This document shows positions 21,155 through 34,800 of a DNA stretch of 64,000 nt, in pieces. A program made the position numbers and the translations under genes. The DNA comes from Amyloporia xantha. Lineage: Eukaryota > Basidiomycota > Agaricomycetes > Polyporales > Adustoporiaceae. Numbering within the stretch: position 1 is the first letter of the stretch; every line of letters begins with the position of its first letter. The DNA lies in assembly GCA_036971615.1 (NCBI GenBank), contig JAYKKR010000015.1:248001-312000 (forward strand), in the 5' to 3' direction. The notes under the pieces were generated by a model that searched no databases, had not been told where the DNA came from, and saw only the letters and a program-made list of their open reading frames with translations.

Positions 21155-23995
21155 ATGTCCGACACCGTCGTCCGCCAGCTCACCATCGACACCGCGACCG
21201 CGCGTATGGCGGCCGCGCTCGCTGCGCGCCCGCCCCGGGCACACAAGGCTACGTGCTCTACGAGGAGTCCTTCTACTCCGAGTTTGTGAGTACATAGCAG
21301 CCACTCATATGAGAACAGCTAACATCTTTTTCATTTCTAGAAAAAGGGCTGGCACGCGTTCCGCGACGCTCCCGGGATGTGCGCGGGTCTCTGCGCGTGC
21401 CTATGTTGCTGTGCAGCGCACTCAGGGAGTACGCCGACTCTCGCAACGGCGCCGACCTCCGCAACATCAGAGTCGACGATCCTCGCATCTACTCGAGCGG
21501 CATGAAGAACTTCGTCATCCCTGGGCCAACTCAGGAGGTGGAGCTGGGGAACGATCAGTGGTGGGCCAAGAGAGGTAAGCACAGCGCATGTCAGTTGTCG
21601 AGGCCACTGACAAATGCTAACATCTTTCACAGCAGGAGCTCCTCCAGCGGCGCGCGAGACGCTTGCGCAAGCTCCGACGCCGGAAGCATCAACGTCGCGC
21701 GTCCCTGTCCAGAAACGGAAGTCGGATGCGCACCAGGACAGCGAGACCGCGAAGAGCAAGGCAGCAAAGCCCTCCGCTCAGGCAGACGCTGCCACCCAAT
21801 CGCGCACACCCCACCGGCGGCACCCACAGCGCAGCCCACCGTGGCCTCTATGGAGACAACACAGCAGCCCAAGAGGACAAAACCGCGGTTCGCGTTGCCC
21901 CCAGTAAATGCGCCCCTCGCATGAAGCGCCCGGTTGTCCGGCCATCCCTGAAGAGGCCGCTCGTCGACTCGGACGACAGTCCAATCGTTCTGGATTGTGT
22001 GAGGGTGCCGCCGCTACCTGAAAAAAAGAAGCCGTCAAATGCAAAAGGCAAGAAGCGGGCACGTGAGGAAGAGGTGGAGGTGGAAGTGGTGGGTGGACGC
22101 GACGAGGAAGAAGAGGAGGACGATGAGAATGGGGACAAGGAGGACGAGGAGGACGCGCCGCCTCCGCGCAACGGCGAGAAGACGACCGCAGGCAAGAATG
22201 CGCCGCGCCGGTCTACACGCACCAAGGAGAAGCAGCCTGAGCACACCACAAGGGCCGCTGCAGAGGCTGCAAGGATCGAAGATGCGTCTGCAGTAGCAGT
22301 CAAATCTGTAAGTCCTTGCCTCGTCGCGACCGTTTTACGCTCACCTCCTGGTCTGTAGGTCGTCAGCTGTGGTGTATGCGCGCAGGCCAAAAAGGTGTGC
22401 ATGGTCGCGACATCACACTTCGGGCGCTGCATGTACTGCGCGCGCAACAAGGGCAAGTGCTCTCTGGTTCCTCGGCGACCCAACGGCAAGGCAATCACTG
22501 GCCACCAGACCGCGACGGACACTGCAAAAGTGTTTCAAGAATACGCGCAGAAATGCATCCGCGACAAGGTTGCGCCGCCGGCATGGACCGTCTGGGTGAA
22601 AGACCTGGGCTTCTTGCACCAGAACAGTGACAACAAGAACATACTCCCCAACGGCCAGCTATTCGAGGAGTATGAGGCCGAGTTGGCTCAGGCGAAGAAA
22701 ACCGCCGGCAAACCAACTCGCGGTGCGGTGAAGAAGACGCGGCCAAAACGAGACAGTCGCCTTGAGCGCACCTCACCGCCGCTCGACATCGACGCCGAGG
22801 ACCCAGTAGAGCCAGTTGCAGGGCCCAGCCGCGCGAAGAAGCCCAAGACCGCGCCATCTCGCCGTGACCCCACACCACCCGCCTACGTCTACCTCAAGGA
22901 CCAGGAGAACCAGTGGGAGCATCACCGACTCGAAAGGTTCGACGAGCCGCAGCAAAGTCCCATTGCGCGCGAAGAGGAGGACCGCGGTCTTGCGGAGACC
23001 AACCAGGAGGCCCATCGCGCGCGCGAGACACACTCCGAGGCCTCCCACGAGCAGCTCGCCAAGGACCAAACGGAGACCGCGCAGCTGAAGGAGACGGTCG
23101 CGGCCTTGCAAGAAAAGGTCGCCATGCTCGAGGACATCGCGAGGAGGCATGAGGCGGCCATAGTGCCCCTGGAGAAGATGGAAGACACGGCCACCGAAGT
23201 TGCCGTGCAGCTCAGGGACTTCCTCATGGAGAAGGTCCAAACATCGTTTGGAGACTATGAGGAGGATGTCGTGAGCTTGACGGAGCGCTTGGCGGCAGTG
23301 GAGGTTGCGGGGGCACGGGCGAGGCGCGTGTCCTGCTCGAGAGCTTGACCGAGCGCATGGGTGCGGTCGAGGTTGCTGGGAGCGCTATCGAGGCGCGTGT
23401 CTTGCAGGTGGAGGAGCAACAGGAGAACATGGAAGAGTCCATGGAGAATCTCGACACGCGCGTCGAGACGGTAAGTGCGCAGGTCAACGCACTGAACAAC
23501 GCGGTCGCCTCCATCGAGCCCGAGCACCTCCAAGCATCAATCATCAACCTTCGCGAGGAGTTCAAGAAGGTGCAGCAGTCCCTCAACGCATCGAGCGTGC
23601 AAGCCTCGCTCGACAGCATCTCTGCGCAGATTGACGGGTACGCGGGGCAGATGGAGGGCATCCGCAAACAAGTCCTGGACCTCAGCGCTCGACGGGCCTA
23701 TGTGCCAGAGCCCATGTTCCAAGGCGCGGCTTCGCGCGCGACTTCTACCGCCGCCCTCGCGAGCAACATCAGCCAGGACAGTGTTCAAACACGGGATCCA
23801 AGCACGACCGCGGCGACGCGAGTTTCAATCCAGGCTGCGGATGTTCACAAAATTGCGACTGGTGGAGAACAGCAGGGGAGGACTCACAGCGCGGCACATC
23901 GTCCGCATAGATTTCTTTACGACGAATATTTAGATGTACATACCATAGTCTCGCGAGCGCATGGGACTTCAACAGTCCCAAAAACTACTATATAA
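21155..23995 (+). pseudogene. KDZ-associated Zn2Cys6 / coiled-coil protein, element 1 copy
   Basis: Exon 1 begins MSDTVVRQLTIDTATARM. After an intron at about 21285-21340 comes a conserved block, GADLRNIRVDDPRIYSSG ending in QWWAKRG, shared with the element 2 copy. A basic/acidic hinge follows. Near 22371-22463 stands CGVCAQAKKVC and CMYCARNKGKC, with spacing C-x2-C-x6-C-x9-C-x2-C-x6-C, the pattern of a fungal Zn2Cys6 DNA-binding cluster. The remainder is a long coiled coil (AQLKETVAALQEKVAMLED and onward) with an internal duplication of LTER-x2-AVEVAG. Frame changes occur at about 21230, 21370, 21800 and 23310, so this copy cannot be read straight. It probably binds DNA; whether it acts on element ends or on transcription is unknown. 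Confidence 0.7.
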
Positions 23996-24298
23996 ATGAT
24001 TATAATTCCAGTCCAATTTATGCGCGCGACTCAAGTTGTGAAAGAGTGGAGCAATAGTCTCTGATTAACACAAGTCTGTACAGGTCTGGAATTACAATGC
24101 ATTAGATTGCCCATTAGGTGGAACATCACAAATAAGACAGCAGACGCCACAGGCAATACTTATCGGGTGCCTTCTAAGATATCTGGTCAAAACTCGTCCG
24201 CGACTCAACAATCGCCACCAAATAACCGCGACTCAGCAACTGACACTGGACAACCGCGACCGCGTGACGCGCTGCGCCTTGCATGGGTATCACAGGCC

Positions 24299-27200
24299 TC
24301 ATCTTCTTCTTTGTCCATGGCCACGTTTGGCCACTTGTCTAGGACGAGGATTATCATCTTCCTCTGAATCTTTCCCCTCGTCCTCCTCATCCTCCTCCTC
24401 GAGAGTGGGCAAAGCAGGCGTTCTGCCCCCGGCACCGCGACCGCGACCTCTCACGCGGCCGGTGGCGCGAACCGTAGCACGCGCGCGTGCTTGCGCGGGC
24501 ACGTGCTTGGCAGGACTTGCATTGGATTTCACCTGACCGTCTTGGCTATCTGGCCTTGCATCACCTTTCCCAGTCTTATCCTGTTTCCGCGTCGTTGCGC
24601 GTGTCGCACGCGGCTGTCCTATCGCATCTGACACGGATCCTCCTGTAGGCGCTTGAAGCATGGCCTGCTTTTCTTTCTGCGCCTTGGCCCTCGTCCATGC
24701 GCCGGGAGCAGGTCGCGAAGGTGACCCATCCTCGTCGGATTTGGTACTGTCCTTGTCGCTTGAACCGGGAGTTCTATCAACATACATGGATGACGGGCCA
24801 GCAGTATTCTCGTGGCTGGCCCCTTGATATCGCGGTCGCGGCTGAGGACGCGCGGGCCGCGCCACACTTGGCCCCGCGACAGCTGTACGCCACTCCATTC
24901 CTCCCAGCGCGGGCGGTGCAGTTTGGGTGGTGGGCTTTATGGTTGCCGCGACAGGCGGCTGGCTCCCAAGACGGTCTCGCACTTTGTTAAGCAAGGCGAG
25001 CCGCACTTCTCCAGGGCCCTGAGCTGCGGTCCGCTTGGTCGGAACCATGGCATTGGAGTCGGCATTCAGTTGCCCACCTGCCCCTGGCACCGCTGCTTCT
25101 TGAGGGGGTCGCGAAGGGCCCGCCTGCGCGAGGGCCACGCGCGCCCACTTGTCCTCAATGGCTTTCTCCTTCATGGCTTGACGATCCAAATTGATCCGCG
25201 CGATGTGGTCGACAGCCTTTTGTTTTGTTTGCTTATCCATCTCTTGCTCTTTCAACGCGCGGGACGCGACCTTCTTCTGGTGTGCAGCAGCGCGCTCCTT
25301 TTTGGCCGCCTCTCGCGCTAATCCCTCCGCCCATGCCCGGTCGTCTTCGGCCTCCCTCTGTAACCTTTCCTTCTCTTTCATTATAGCCACTTCCTCCCGC
25401 TCTGTCCCGCTCTGGTTGTCCTTTTTATTCGAGGCACGGGCCTCCTGAATCCCTTGCGCGTTGTCCGGATCTACACGCGCGAGCTGTTTCTTCGCAACAG
25501 GTGGAGGTTTTGCTCGAACGGCAGCCTTGGCCGTCTCTTTCGACTTCTTCATAGCATCTAGCGCCCTCTGTGTCGCTGCTAGGTGTTCATTGAGCTGTCT
25601 CAACTTGGAATCGTCATCGGCATCTTCGAGGCTGCCTTCCCTTGATCGCGGTCTCCAGGACTGTCGCGCTGCTGAGAAGGACTGTCGCGCGTCCTCGCGA
25701 CCCAACTTTCCTTCATTGTGAAGCATCAGGAAAAACATATTTGGTACTAGGACACTCTAGGACTGTCCTAGAGTGTCCTAGAGCACTCAGAGCACTCAGA
25801 GTGCTCAGAGTGCTCAGAGTGTCCCAGGTAGCCCTCAGACAAACTCCTTCTAGGTCAAATCTCTGAGAGCATCTCAGAGTTCCTGCAGAGTATATCTGAA
25901 TTACTCTGAGAGCACACTCAAAGATATATGTATTGCTCTTAGATTGTCTCAGAATTACACAGAATCACTCAGATTATTTCATAATAAATGAGATATATTT
26001 ATAAATCAAAACAAATGTATATTATTCTAATACTACAGAAGGCAACTATCAATAGGGATAGTAAGCTGATGTCTGTCAAATAGTATGCAAGTACTCACTG
26101 TAACCATATCATATATACAGTCTATAAAACTGAAGGAGATTAGAATAACTATGAAGACTTCTGTCAGTTGATACATTATTTCTGCATCTGCAAAAACATA
26201 CCATCAAAATTCATGACTCCTAGTACATATCTGGAATGAATAGCAGAAGTCTAGATACTGTCCAATTTATGAAAAGATGACAGTATGTGTGATGTGGCAT
26301 GAACTCACCTTAAATTCTCAGACAGTGCTGGAGGTCTAAATACAGTCTAGGATGACATGTCATTAGTATACCCAGCAAGACAATACACTCACTTTGATAA
26401 CAATGGTAGAACAGATTAGAGACTAGTTTCACAACTGTAGCAGTGGAGGTTATCTGACAGAGAGAACAGAATTTGCAGGTGATCTACAGACTCACATAAA
26501 TCATGTCTCACAAGCCTCCAGATAAACCATTGTCCACCAAGTATAAGCCAAGCCTGTTGGAGACAGTGAACTCACCAGCATTCAAAAGGAACAACAGAAG
26601 TCACATAGAGACACCAGAGAACAGACAGAAGGGCCAGCTGTAGTCTCAATAAGAGTATATCAGAGTGTAGAAAGTATAGGCACAAGTTAGAGATGTACAC
26701 AGAGGAGAGGCAGGAGCTAACTTAGACGATGGTGATGGTACAAGGAGAGAACGCGCATGTTGCGTTGCTTTGTGACGTGTCAAACATGGGCCAAATAAAA
26801 GCCAAACATTGGCCAAACATCCAAACAGTACAGGCTGTCGCGACAGCCTGTATACCAATTAAGGTAATAATGACCTTCTTCACTCAGATTGGCATTTTCA
26901 CTCTAATATCTGTCTGCCTTCTACTTTAATATCTCATTCTCAAGCATTTTTGCATAGCTATCATCACACTTACTATTAGTGGCCTACACTTTAGGTCATT
27001 TTTATTGCTGAATTAAACTATTCTCTTCAGAAATATAGGAATAACTTACCCTGATTGAGAGCTGGAATAACTGATATACTAATTGGCTCAGAGTGTTGTA
27101 CAATAGCAACCCAGGCTATCTCTGAACTTCTCTGAGAAAACTTGAATAATTTTATAATGTCACTAGCATCTCAAAGCAAAGTTCTAAATCAAGTTGGAGA

Positions 27201-30049
27201 ATAAGTATTTGTCTATTCAATAATCTAATATTGACAACTCTATTTTAAAGCATACAAGAACACTGACACTCACCTACCTCTCTACCTCAATAAGGTCCAA
27301 TCAAATCATGATGTGATCATTATTGAATTTTCCTCAATGTAGCCTATAAATCACAGTGCCAGTACAAGAGCATACTGTAGAATATCATAGAAAGAAGTGA
27401 ACATAGATATCATAAATGGAACTAATAGAGTCATTAATTGTTTTCTATCTAATCAATGTGACTCAATCAATACAGGAAGATAGAGCTAAGAAATATCAGC
27501 AATTTATCAAGTATGATAAACTTAAACTGATTTATATACATGTCAGACTGTCCAATCACAACTTGAATATAATCTTCCAAATTCTAAAGCACCTCAAAGA
27601 CATAAAGGATAGCCTGTGATGCTCTGAAATTATCTGAATATCTCAGAGCAACTCAGAGCAATCAAAGATGACCTGGGATGCTCTGGGACTACCTGAGACA
27701 ACCTGACAAATCTCATATATCCCAGAGTGTCTCAGGGAAAAAGTGTTTTTCCTGATGAGGTGCTCGCGCTGTGTGGAGGATCCCGCGGTAGGCTCTTCAG
27801 TAGCTCCTGAATCTGTGAACCTTGCGTCCTGAGATTTGCCACCTTTGTCACCGCTCGAAATGTTAGGTGATGGCGGTTGCACCGTATTGGACCGCGATGA
27901 TTCTCCACCAGTGGTGAGCGTGTGTGCCGCGGGCAGGGCAGCTGCCTGCGCCTCCGACTCCCTCATTACGTCACAGAGGAGCCTCAGCATTGGGTCGATT
28001 CGATTGACCACGTCCATAAAGTCGATCTGTGTGCCGACGACATGTGCAGGAATGCCTGACTGTGCGGCGTCCTCCTCTTCCTCCCACCCAAATTGAACAA
28101 CCTCAAACTCGCGTGATTAGTCCCGCGATGAGAATGAACTGCTCAATGATCGCGCTGTACCCGGCGCTATCGCGCGGGAGGTTACCTTCTTCATCCAGAT
28201 AAGGTGCATCATCCATCCATTGGAGGATCTCGTCGAGCCCATTCGGATCACTGTGCACATGCGGCGGGAGGTATCTTTCCGTATACTCCCAAGACGTCCA
28301 GCCCTGTTGGCACAGTGGCTGGGGAACAGGTTTAGTGCCGTGCTGCAGATTCAGGGTTAGTCGCGGTATGATATGAGACCGCGCGCCACTCACCATAAAG
28401 TTCTGCAAATTGTGAACCACTTCAAAATAGACCTCGCCCTGTTCCAATTGCCATAAGGAACTTGTCTCGACGTGTCCGCGATTTCAAAGCCCAGTTTGTT
28501 GGCTTCTCGCAAATGAGTAGGGGGTCATTCTCATCACCAGAGGCATCGTCGCTCTCGTCTCCAAAGTCGCGATCAACCTCATCATCTTCAGAGTCATCAT
28601 CACGACCGCGTCCGGGGACTGCGCGGGCAGGGCGCTTTCCTCGCGCCTTCTTGCTTGCCTTCCCTTTGTTCTTTTTATGCTTTCGCGCGGGCTTCTTCCG
28701 CTCCTCGATATAGGCCTCGCTGTATTCGGCCCGTGCCATTATCGCATCGCCGGCATCATCGCGCTTGACCATATACGCCTTGAACCGGAAGGGAGAGTGG
28801 CCGCCGTTGGTTACTTGTCGGTCGCACCAGTATTGTAGCAAGCTCCTGAGGGGTCCATCCGTCATGTGCGAAGGATCGCGCAGACCCATCCCGTCCGGCG
28901 TCATTTCGTCTTCGAAATAAAGCGACGGATTCTGCGTGATATGGGTCCACGGCGCGCGGGCTTTTGCGCTGCCGGTCGCGGCCTCTGCCAAAACGTTAGA
29001 GACCGCGTGTGCGAGCGGAAATACGAGCTCACGAAAATGAATGTTCAGGAACTCGCGGAGCATGGCTTTCAAGTCGTCCAGCTTCTCGCGGCCTTCATCT
29101 GCCTTTGGCACTGGAATCAGCGGAAGGCCTTCCGCATCCACGTTCATGGCTTCCCTTATTCGCACCTTCCTCATGGCTGCACTTTGTGACTGATCTGCTA
29201 CCACTCCATCCAGGAACACATTGCGACTGTATAATCCGAATTGGGTTTGTGTGTCTTCATCCCAGTTAGGCATGTCTGTGAATGGGGGTGCCCCTTCTAA
29301 ATCTTTATTGTAATCGTGCCTGTTATGCATGTCAGTATTAAATTGTCGCGCCAAAGTACAACCTCACGTATCCACCAAGATTTCCTCAGGTCCCACTTGA
29401 ACCGCGGAAAACGCGACCATTCGTACACCGTAGTCACAATAGATTTGAGTCGTAAATGCTTTGAGGCGCTGCACCAGTTTCCTTTGAATGACTCTATACA
29501 ACTTTTAGCTCGACGTGCGCGACCGAAACGGAGAGGCACATACTTCCGCGACGGCAAGCTTGCAGGCCGCTTGGCCTCAGACGGGGCATTCGCCCTCGCG
29601 ATATATCCAGCTTGCTCATCCGCGCTGAGTGCCTTCCAAAGCCGAGCTTGCGCGGCTGGCCACGCGCCGATATTCTTGTTGCCTATACCGTCTCCATTCG
29701 TGATCTCCTTCGAAGCCGCCTTAACGAGTTCTCTGTTCTCAAGCCCGAATTGCTCAGGGCCTGATCTTTTCCGCCCCCATCTCATTGGCTTCTTTCGCCC
29801 GCTGCCTCGAGCACCGTTGCGAAACCATGCCGAGAGTTGCTACCCTATTGTCAGCCTTCGTTGCGCAGATAATTGCAGCCAACATACACGTCGTAAGCCA
29901 CCTTTGTCCTGCTTTGCAAGAGTCGCATGCTCTCCCTGTAATTTTATCAAGGTCGTGTCGATGATGTTTTTGCGCGCGTTCCTGTCCGCAGGCTTGAAAA
30001 GCTCGAGCTCATCACCTAAAGAGCTGGTGTGGATGCCTTTAAGACTCAT
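24299..30049 (-). pseudogene. KDZ-associated HMG-box-like protein, element 1 copy (split by element C)
   Basis: The gene starts MSLKGIHTSSLGDELELF at 30049. After a short intron, exon 2 (SAWFRNGARGSGRKKP, then ARLWKALSADEQAGYIARAN) resembles an HMG box in its Trp-x2-Leu and Tyr-x3-Ala pattern. Later exons at 29354-28422 and 28447-28103 match the element 2 gene block by block (GLPLIP, MGLRDPSHM, FRFKAYM, NWALKSR, then YLPPHVHSDPNGLDEILQWM). The gene is cut at REHL by element C and resumes at 25721 with LHNEGKLGRED, a long Lys/Glu-rich coiled coil and a basic tail ending at 24299. Removing C with one AG target copy restores the frame at the junction. Function is unknown; a chromatin or DNA-binding role is inferred. 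Confidence 0.7.
25724..27757. mobile_element. Small AT-rich DNA element C
   Basis: Inverted termini CATCAGGAAAAAC (25724) and GTTTTTCCTGATG (ending 27757) enclose 2.0 kb of markedly AT-rich DNA unlike its surroundings. Both ends carry subterminal CTCTGAG/CTCAGAG clusters (for example AGCACTCAGAGTGCTCAGAG near 25790). The candidate target duplication is only 2 bp (AG at 25722-25723 and 27758-27759). It is supported because removing the element plus one AG rejoins the host gene codons (GAG CAC CT and T CAC AAT GAA) in frame. I see no transposase or gene inside; it is likely non-autonomous. The superfamily is uncertain. Confidence 0.75.
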
Positions 30050-30500
30050 ACTGTTCGTTTTATGGTTTGTCGCGTGAGCAGATGAGTGTTGGAATTTAGT
30101 GACAAGTTCCTGTTGTGGAATTGGACGCGCTTTGCCAGGCGCTCCTCAACTCCACGAACCGCGACCAGTCCCAAAGCGGATTGCAGTTTCATGTCGACTG
30201 ACCGCGACACTCACATCCAACTGCGGGGCCTAATATCATTGCGCTATGATTGGTCACCGAATCGCTGAGTTCCGGACATCCGCGCCGGGTCCAATATGAG
30301 ATCTAAACAGGGATGTGGTCGTCATGAGGACATACATGCTGGAACCGCGTGGTCCCGATGTCCTAGTTGTTCTGCGAACTTGGGCGGGGACGCTACAAAG
30401 CTTGCGCGCGATATCACGCACGGAAGGAATTTGGGTGAGCATCGAGACACAACCGCGACCGGTGTCCTGAAGGTCCGCGAGCAGTTTACAGTTAGCAAAC
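30050..30500. promoter_or_regulatory. Divergent intergenic region, HMG-like / TET of element 1
   Basis: This spacer of about 450 bp lies between the minus-strand HMG-like gene and the plus-strand dioxygenase. Repeated CGCGAC/GTCGCG words are the only pattern I see; no core promoter element is evident. Confidence 0.4.
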
Positions 30501-31755
30501 ATGGATTTGACGGACGAGCTTGCGGCTTTCATGCAAGTCATGTTCCGTAGAAGACTGCACCTGCTGAGACACGATGTCGGTGTGGCACCGCCACCTCCTG
30601 TGGCGTTGAATATTAGCACGTATCTTGTCGGCGAATGCAGCGCGATTGCCGACCAACTGGCGTGCGCATTCCTTCATCGTGGTTTCGTAACAATTCTGCT
30701 TCGAGTGTAAATCTTTGCTCATGTCTGGCCAGTTCGCATCCCTTGGGATGTTGACAGATACTCGGATGCTTTAGGGTTGCAAGCGAACGGCCAGAACGCC
30801 AAGCTGGAAGACGCGTTGAAAGCAAAGTGGGCGCGCATACTTCCAGACAAGGTTATGTGTATTAACCAGCCGTCGATTCTGACCGACGCGCATGACCGCA
30901 TCATCGGTTGGTTCCTTCCCGGTTTATTATCACCGCAACGTCAGGTATTCACTTGGTAGACCTCTTGTGTGGATACACTGAACTGACACATCGAGGTCAG
31001 AGTGAAATGGACATCGCGACAGGAGTTCTAACTCAGCAGCTCAGGCATAGTGGGCCGCGAGCAAATGGCAAGGGTTGGCGTCAGATGGAAGTCTTTTCCG
31101 CGACCCAGCCACATGTTCAATACCACCAGGATGTGTGAATATATCCCCGGCATGGTATCAGCAGGGTCATGTAGTGAGTTGATGATGTCTGCCAGGAGGA
31201 AATAATGGAATAAACATTATTTGCAGGGGCCTCCACATGCGCTCAATGCATCCAGCGAGTCTGCAAGGCGCCAACTTGGTGAGCGGGCGGCAATGGATGG
31301 CTGCGATCGCGGAGACTTCCGCTATCCTATCTGCGGTCCTTGCAGTAGTTCATCCCGCATTATACGCGGCGGGTCGCGAAACCATGCGTAGATTGATGCA
31401 GGACCCATCGTTGAGGGACAGCATGCAGGGATGGGCGACACCGTTCAACGCTGTCCAGATAATATCCAACCGCGAGACACCGCGCCACCGCGACAGCAAC
31501 TCGAGGAAGCCGTGGTATGACCTCCTCGCGACATTCGGCTCCTACCGCGACCTCCATTTCGAGATGGACGGACCTGGACTGACAGTCCATTACCCACCGG
31601 GATCTGTGATTGCGCTATGTGGCAAGGTGCTGCGGCATGCTGTTCCGCCGTGTCAAGGGGATCGCGTATGTTATGCATATTTCATGCGAGACGCTATCCA
31701 CACCGCAATGGGAGTGGCTGCACCTCATTGGATGGAAACATCGTACTACAAATAG
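30501..31755 (+). CDS. TET/JBP-family Fe(II)/2-oxoglutarate dioxygenase, element 1
   Basis: It is predicted to oxidise 5-methylcytosine (or thymine) in DNA, using Fe(II) and 2-oxoglutarate. Exon 1 reads MDLTDELAAFMQVMF; exon 2 reads IPWDVDRYSDALGL to GWFLPGLLSPQRQ. A further exon follows, and the last exon from about 31220 carries the catalytic core. The iron ligands are His and Asp of RHRDSNSR (His codon 31486, Asp codon 31492) and a distal His in VLRHAV (codon 31636). The 2-oxoglutarate Arg is probably that in GDRVCYAYF. The fold order and HxD...H...R pattern fit the fungal TET/JBP branch associated with KDZ transposons. Near 31138 the frame closes (QYHQDV, stop) while homology continues as IPGMVSAGS one frame over, so an indel or unrecognised intron is possible there. 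The catalytic exon itself is intact. Confidence 0.85.
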
Positions 31756-31839
31756 AGTATAAATTGGGCCGTTAGGGGATGTCACAGTGCCAATGTAAAC
31801 TCTTACTTCGGGAATAAAACCAGCGTGATACATTACTAT

Positions 31840-34800
31840 TTACATGTCGCACAAAGCGCACTGAGCGCTGTCTCCCAAGGAATTGTACATCGCGGCTTGT
31901 CGCAGGGCATAGCACTTGTGGCCCGGGCCAATGTACGGGACGTTTCCGCGCGACCACCATGCATGCGCGCGTTTACGGAAGCTGACTTCTGTCCACCCCA
32001 TCTCCGCGACCAGAATGGTGTAGTCCTCTTGCCATCTGTCGCGGCGCGCGCGTGCTCTCAGCCAATTCACTCGGTGCACTGATTGTGAGGTTAGCAAGAG
32101 TCATCGGAATTAAATGTCAGACTTACACTCTGCCATCCAATTTGAGTGTGCACCATCTCCATGCAAGTCTACTGTCCAAATCCAGGAGAGACCAGTGTTG
32201 CGGGTTCCGCGAATGGAATTATCCATGAGTGCTGTGATGGATCTGAGATTTTCGCGGACCAAGCGCTGATACTTCTGCAGTGTCGCGGGACTTGCTCCAA
32301 GACCTTCCATCGCGCGCCGCGCCTGGGTGTATATCCGCGCGTTCTCATTCACTGTTTTGTTCACCACCGCGACATCATCCCAAGAGCGCAACTTCAGACG
32401 TTGGCTCGTCGCGGCTCTCACTCCAGTACGGTAGAGTACAGAGCGGAAGCCAATCGCGAGACGAATCAGGTGGAGCGCATCATTTGCTTGGCCTTCGCGG
32501 AGACGCAGCTCCTCCTCCGCGACCTCACCGAGATCATGGCGATGCATCACATCGTTACCTAACTCAGATGGCAGCCAGAGCGCGGCCTCCTCAGGTTCAA
32601 ATCGCGCCTCGTTCTCGACTTCACCCATCTCGTCCAGGGGATTTATCTCCTCTTCAAGGTCCACCCACTCTGCACCATCATACGGTGCACAAAGACAATC
32701 GGTGTCTTCATCGTCCAGGCCAGGCAGAAATGTCGATGTCAATGCCTGAAAGGTGTCGATTCGCTTTTGTAGCCTTTGTCTCTTCTCTTCAAGTTGCAGC
32801 TGATCTGCGAGTAATGGATGACGCCCCAACTTCTTCTTCAAGGCACGTATGTTGAGTCTGTTTTGTGAAGCATCAACGTGTTGTCCGGCGTTCAATGCAT
32901 ATGACCTACTGTGTCTCCTGGATCTTCATTCCATTCGCGAGCCATTGGGCCACTCCTTGACGGCGGCCGGCATTGGTCTCCTCGCGGGTGAGATCTAATT
33001 GGATCGCGACTTTCCCTGGCGCTGTGAGGAATATTACTAGTGGTCGAGGAAGCAGCAAAACGTGATGGCACTTGCCCTTCTTCAACTGGACGTCATACAC
33101 ATCCATCTCTTTCACGTCGCGGTCGCGGTTCCCCATGGTGCGGGTCTCCTGCGCGGTCCAGGATTCAAGCTGCTCATCGCTCGCGGTTGCCTCCATCTGT
33201 GCCAGCACCTCGGCGCTCTCCTGTCGTCCGGCCGCGGCCTTCTTCCACTTTCGGACAAGTGAGTTCCCTAGGAGTGCACTATAATGTCACCGCCGCGACA
33301 CCCTTCTCGACAAAATACGCACCCATGCCCGTCAACTTCTTCCAGTTGGAGTCGTTCATATGGTCGTCAATGACCTCCTTCCTATGCGCCGTGGACATCC
33401 CGCGGGTGCTTCCTGATATGTTGTTGAGGGGTGCCCATAAGGTTTCAATTACCTCGCCATCTATTTGCCCCGCGCCCTCAATGAAGTTGGGAGAGTATCG
33501 AGGGAAGCAACTATCTTGATGGCCATGAACGTGGAACAGTCCAATGCCGCTCCGTATTGTCAGCCCCGGGGGCATTTTTAGGTATGGATTTCCACTGAAT
33601 CGGATGTGCAGTCTCTTGCTGTACTGGCACATAATGTCGTACATTACCAGGAGTGTTTTGATCCCCCGAGGCTCGCGAGGACGCTGTTCAGCGCATAGTC
33701 CATATTCATTTGACTGTGAGTTGAATATGATCAGTCGCGGTCGCGCAGCCGTCGCGACGGTGCTTACCGTTCGCCTTTCTGAAAATCTACCACGGCATGT
33801 GGAACAAAGCACCCATGGCGAGCGCAGGCCGCCGCGCCAATCCCTGTAGCGTCCAGATTATGCCGGTCTGCGTTGGCCTGATTGACCGCGCGATGGTCGT
33901 GACAATCGGACTTCTATAGCCATCAGCCGCGCGCGTAATGTGAGCGTATCTCCACCGCGACAAGGTCTGTGACGGACCTCTTTGAACTCCAAGGCCACCT
34001 TTAGGTGCTCCTTGTATAGCCTTTCGCCTACCATGAACCCTTGGCCATCGCTGAGTGCCACATCGTCGTTCGGGTTTCTCATGCGCAAATGCTCCGCGCT
34101 GAAGTTGCCATCCATGACGACAGAGCGCATGTACTTCCACCTGGACAAAGAGGTGTTTATGTCCCGAATCCGGTTGAGGAACAGAAAACTCACTGCTCTG
34201 GGTCCTCGCGATAGTTATCTGGTATGTTGACACGCGGTTGGGGACAGGTTGGGCAGAAGATGGCCAGCCCGCCTGGTGGTATGGGCGCTGTCACTGAATG
34301 GCCATATCCGTGCCATTTACGATACTTGAGGTTCCGCCATTGTCGCGAAAGTCGCAGTAGCTCGCGGTAGCGGTCCTATTCAAGAACATCAGTGTGAATG
34401 GATGTGCGAGAGGACAAAGGACCGACCGGTACCCTATCCGGAAATGCATTGTTCGTTACGCGCGTGAGTTTACTATAGTAGCTCATCGCGGAGGTCTTGC
34501 ACTCTTTGTTGGTTAGCAGGAAGTCGTCCAGGACTCTGAACGTGAACGCGGTTCTTGGGCGCAATGTACTCCCCGGGTAAAGGCCCATTGCGAGCAGTTG
34601 TTTGTCCGGGCTAGTTGCATTCGGACAAGAGCACCACCCGACTCCGATCTCGTGCACGCCGGTGACATCCACAACAACCACGATTTCCGTCGCGCGCGCG
34701 AATGCAGGTGTAAATACGGGTCGCGGCGGCGCGACAGGGGACTCAGGCCGGTCGCGGACTTCAAGCTCAGGACTCGCGTGCTCGCGCGACTCTGTTTCCG

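Noticed and set aside
22316..22630. Alternative frames across the Zn2Cys6 exon of element 1
   Set aside because: Only the frame with the CxxC pattern has a counterpart in element 2.
26646..27619. Short open frames in element C
   Set aside because: All are under 75 residues, AT-driven and without motifs; no transposase can be supported.
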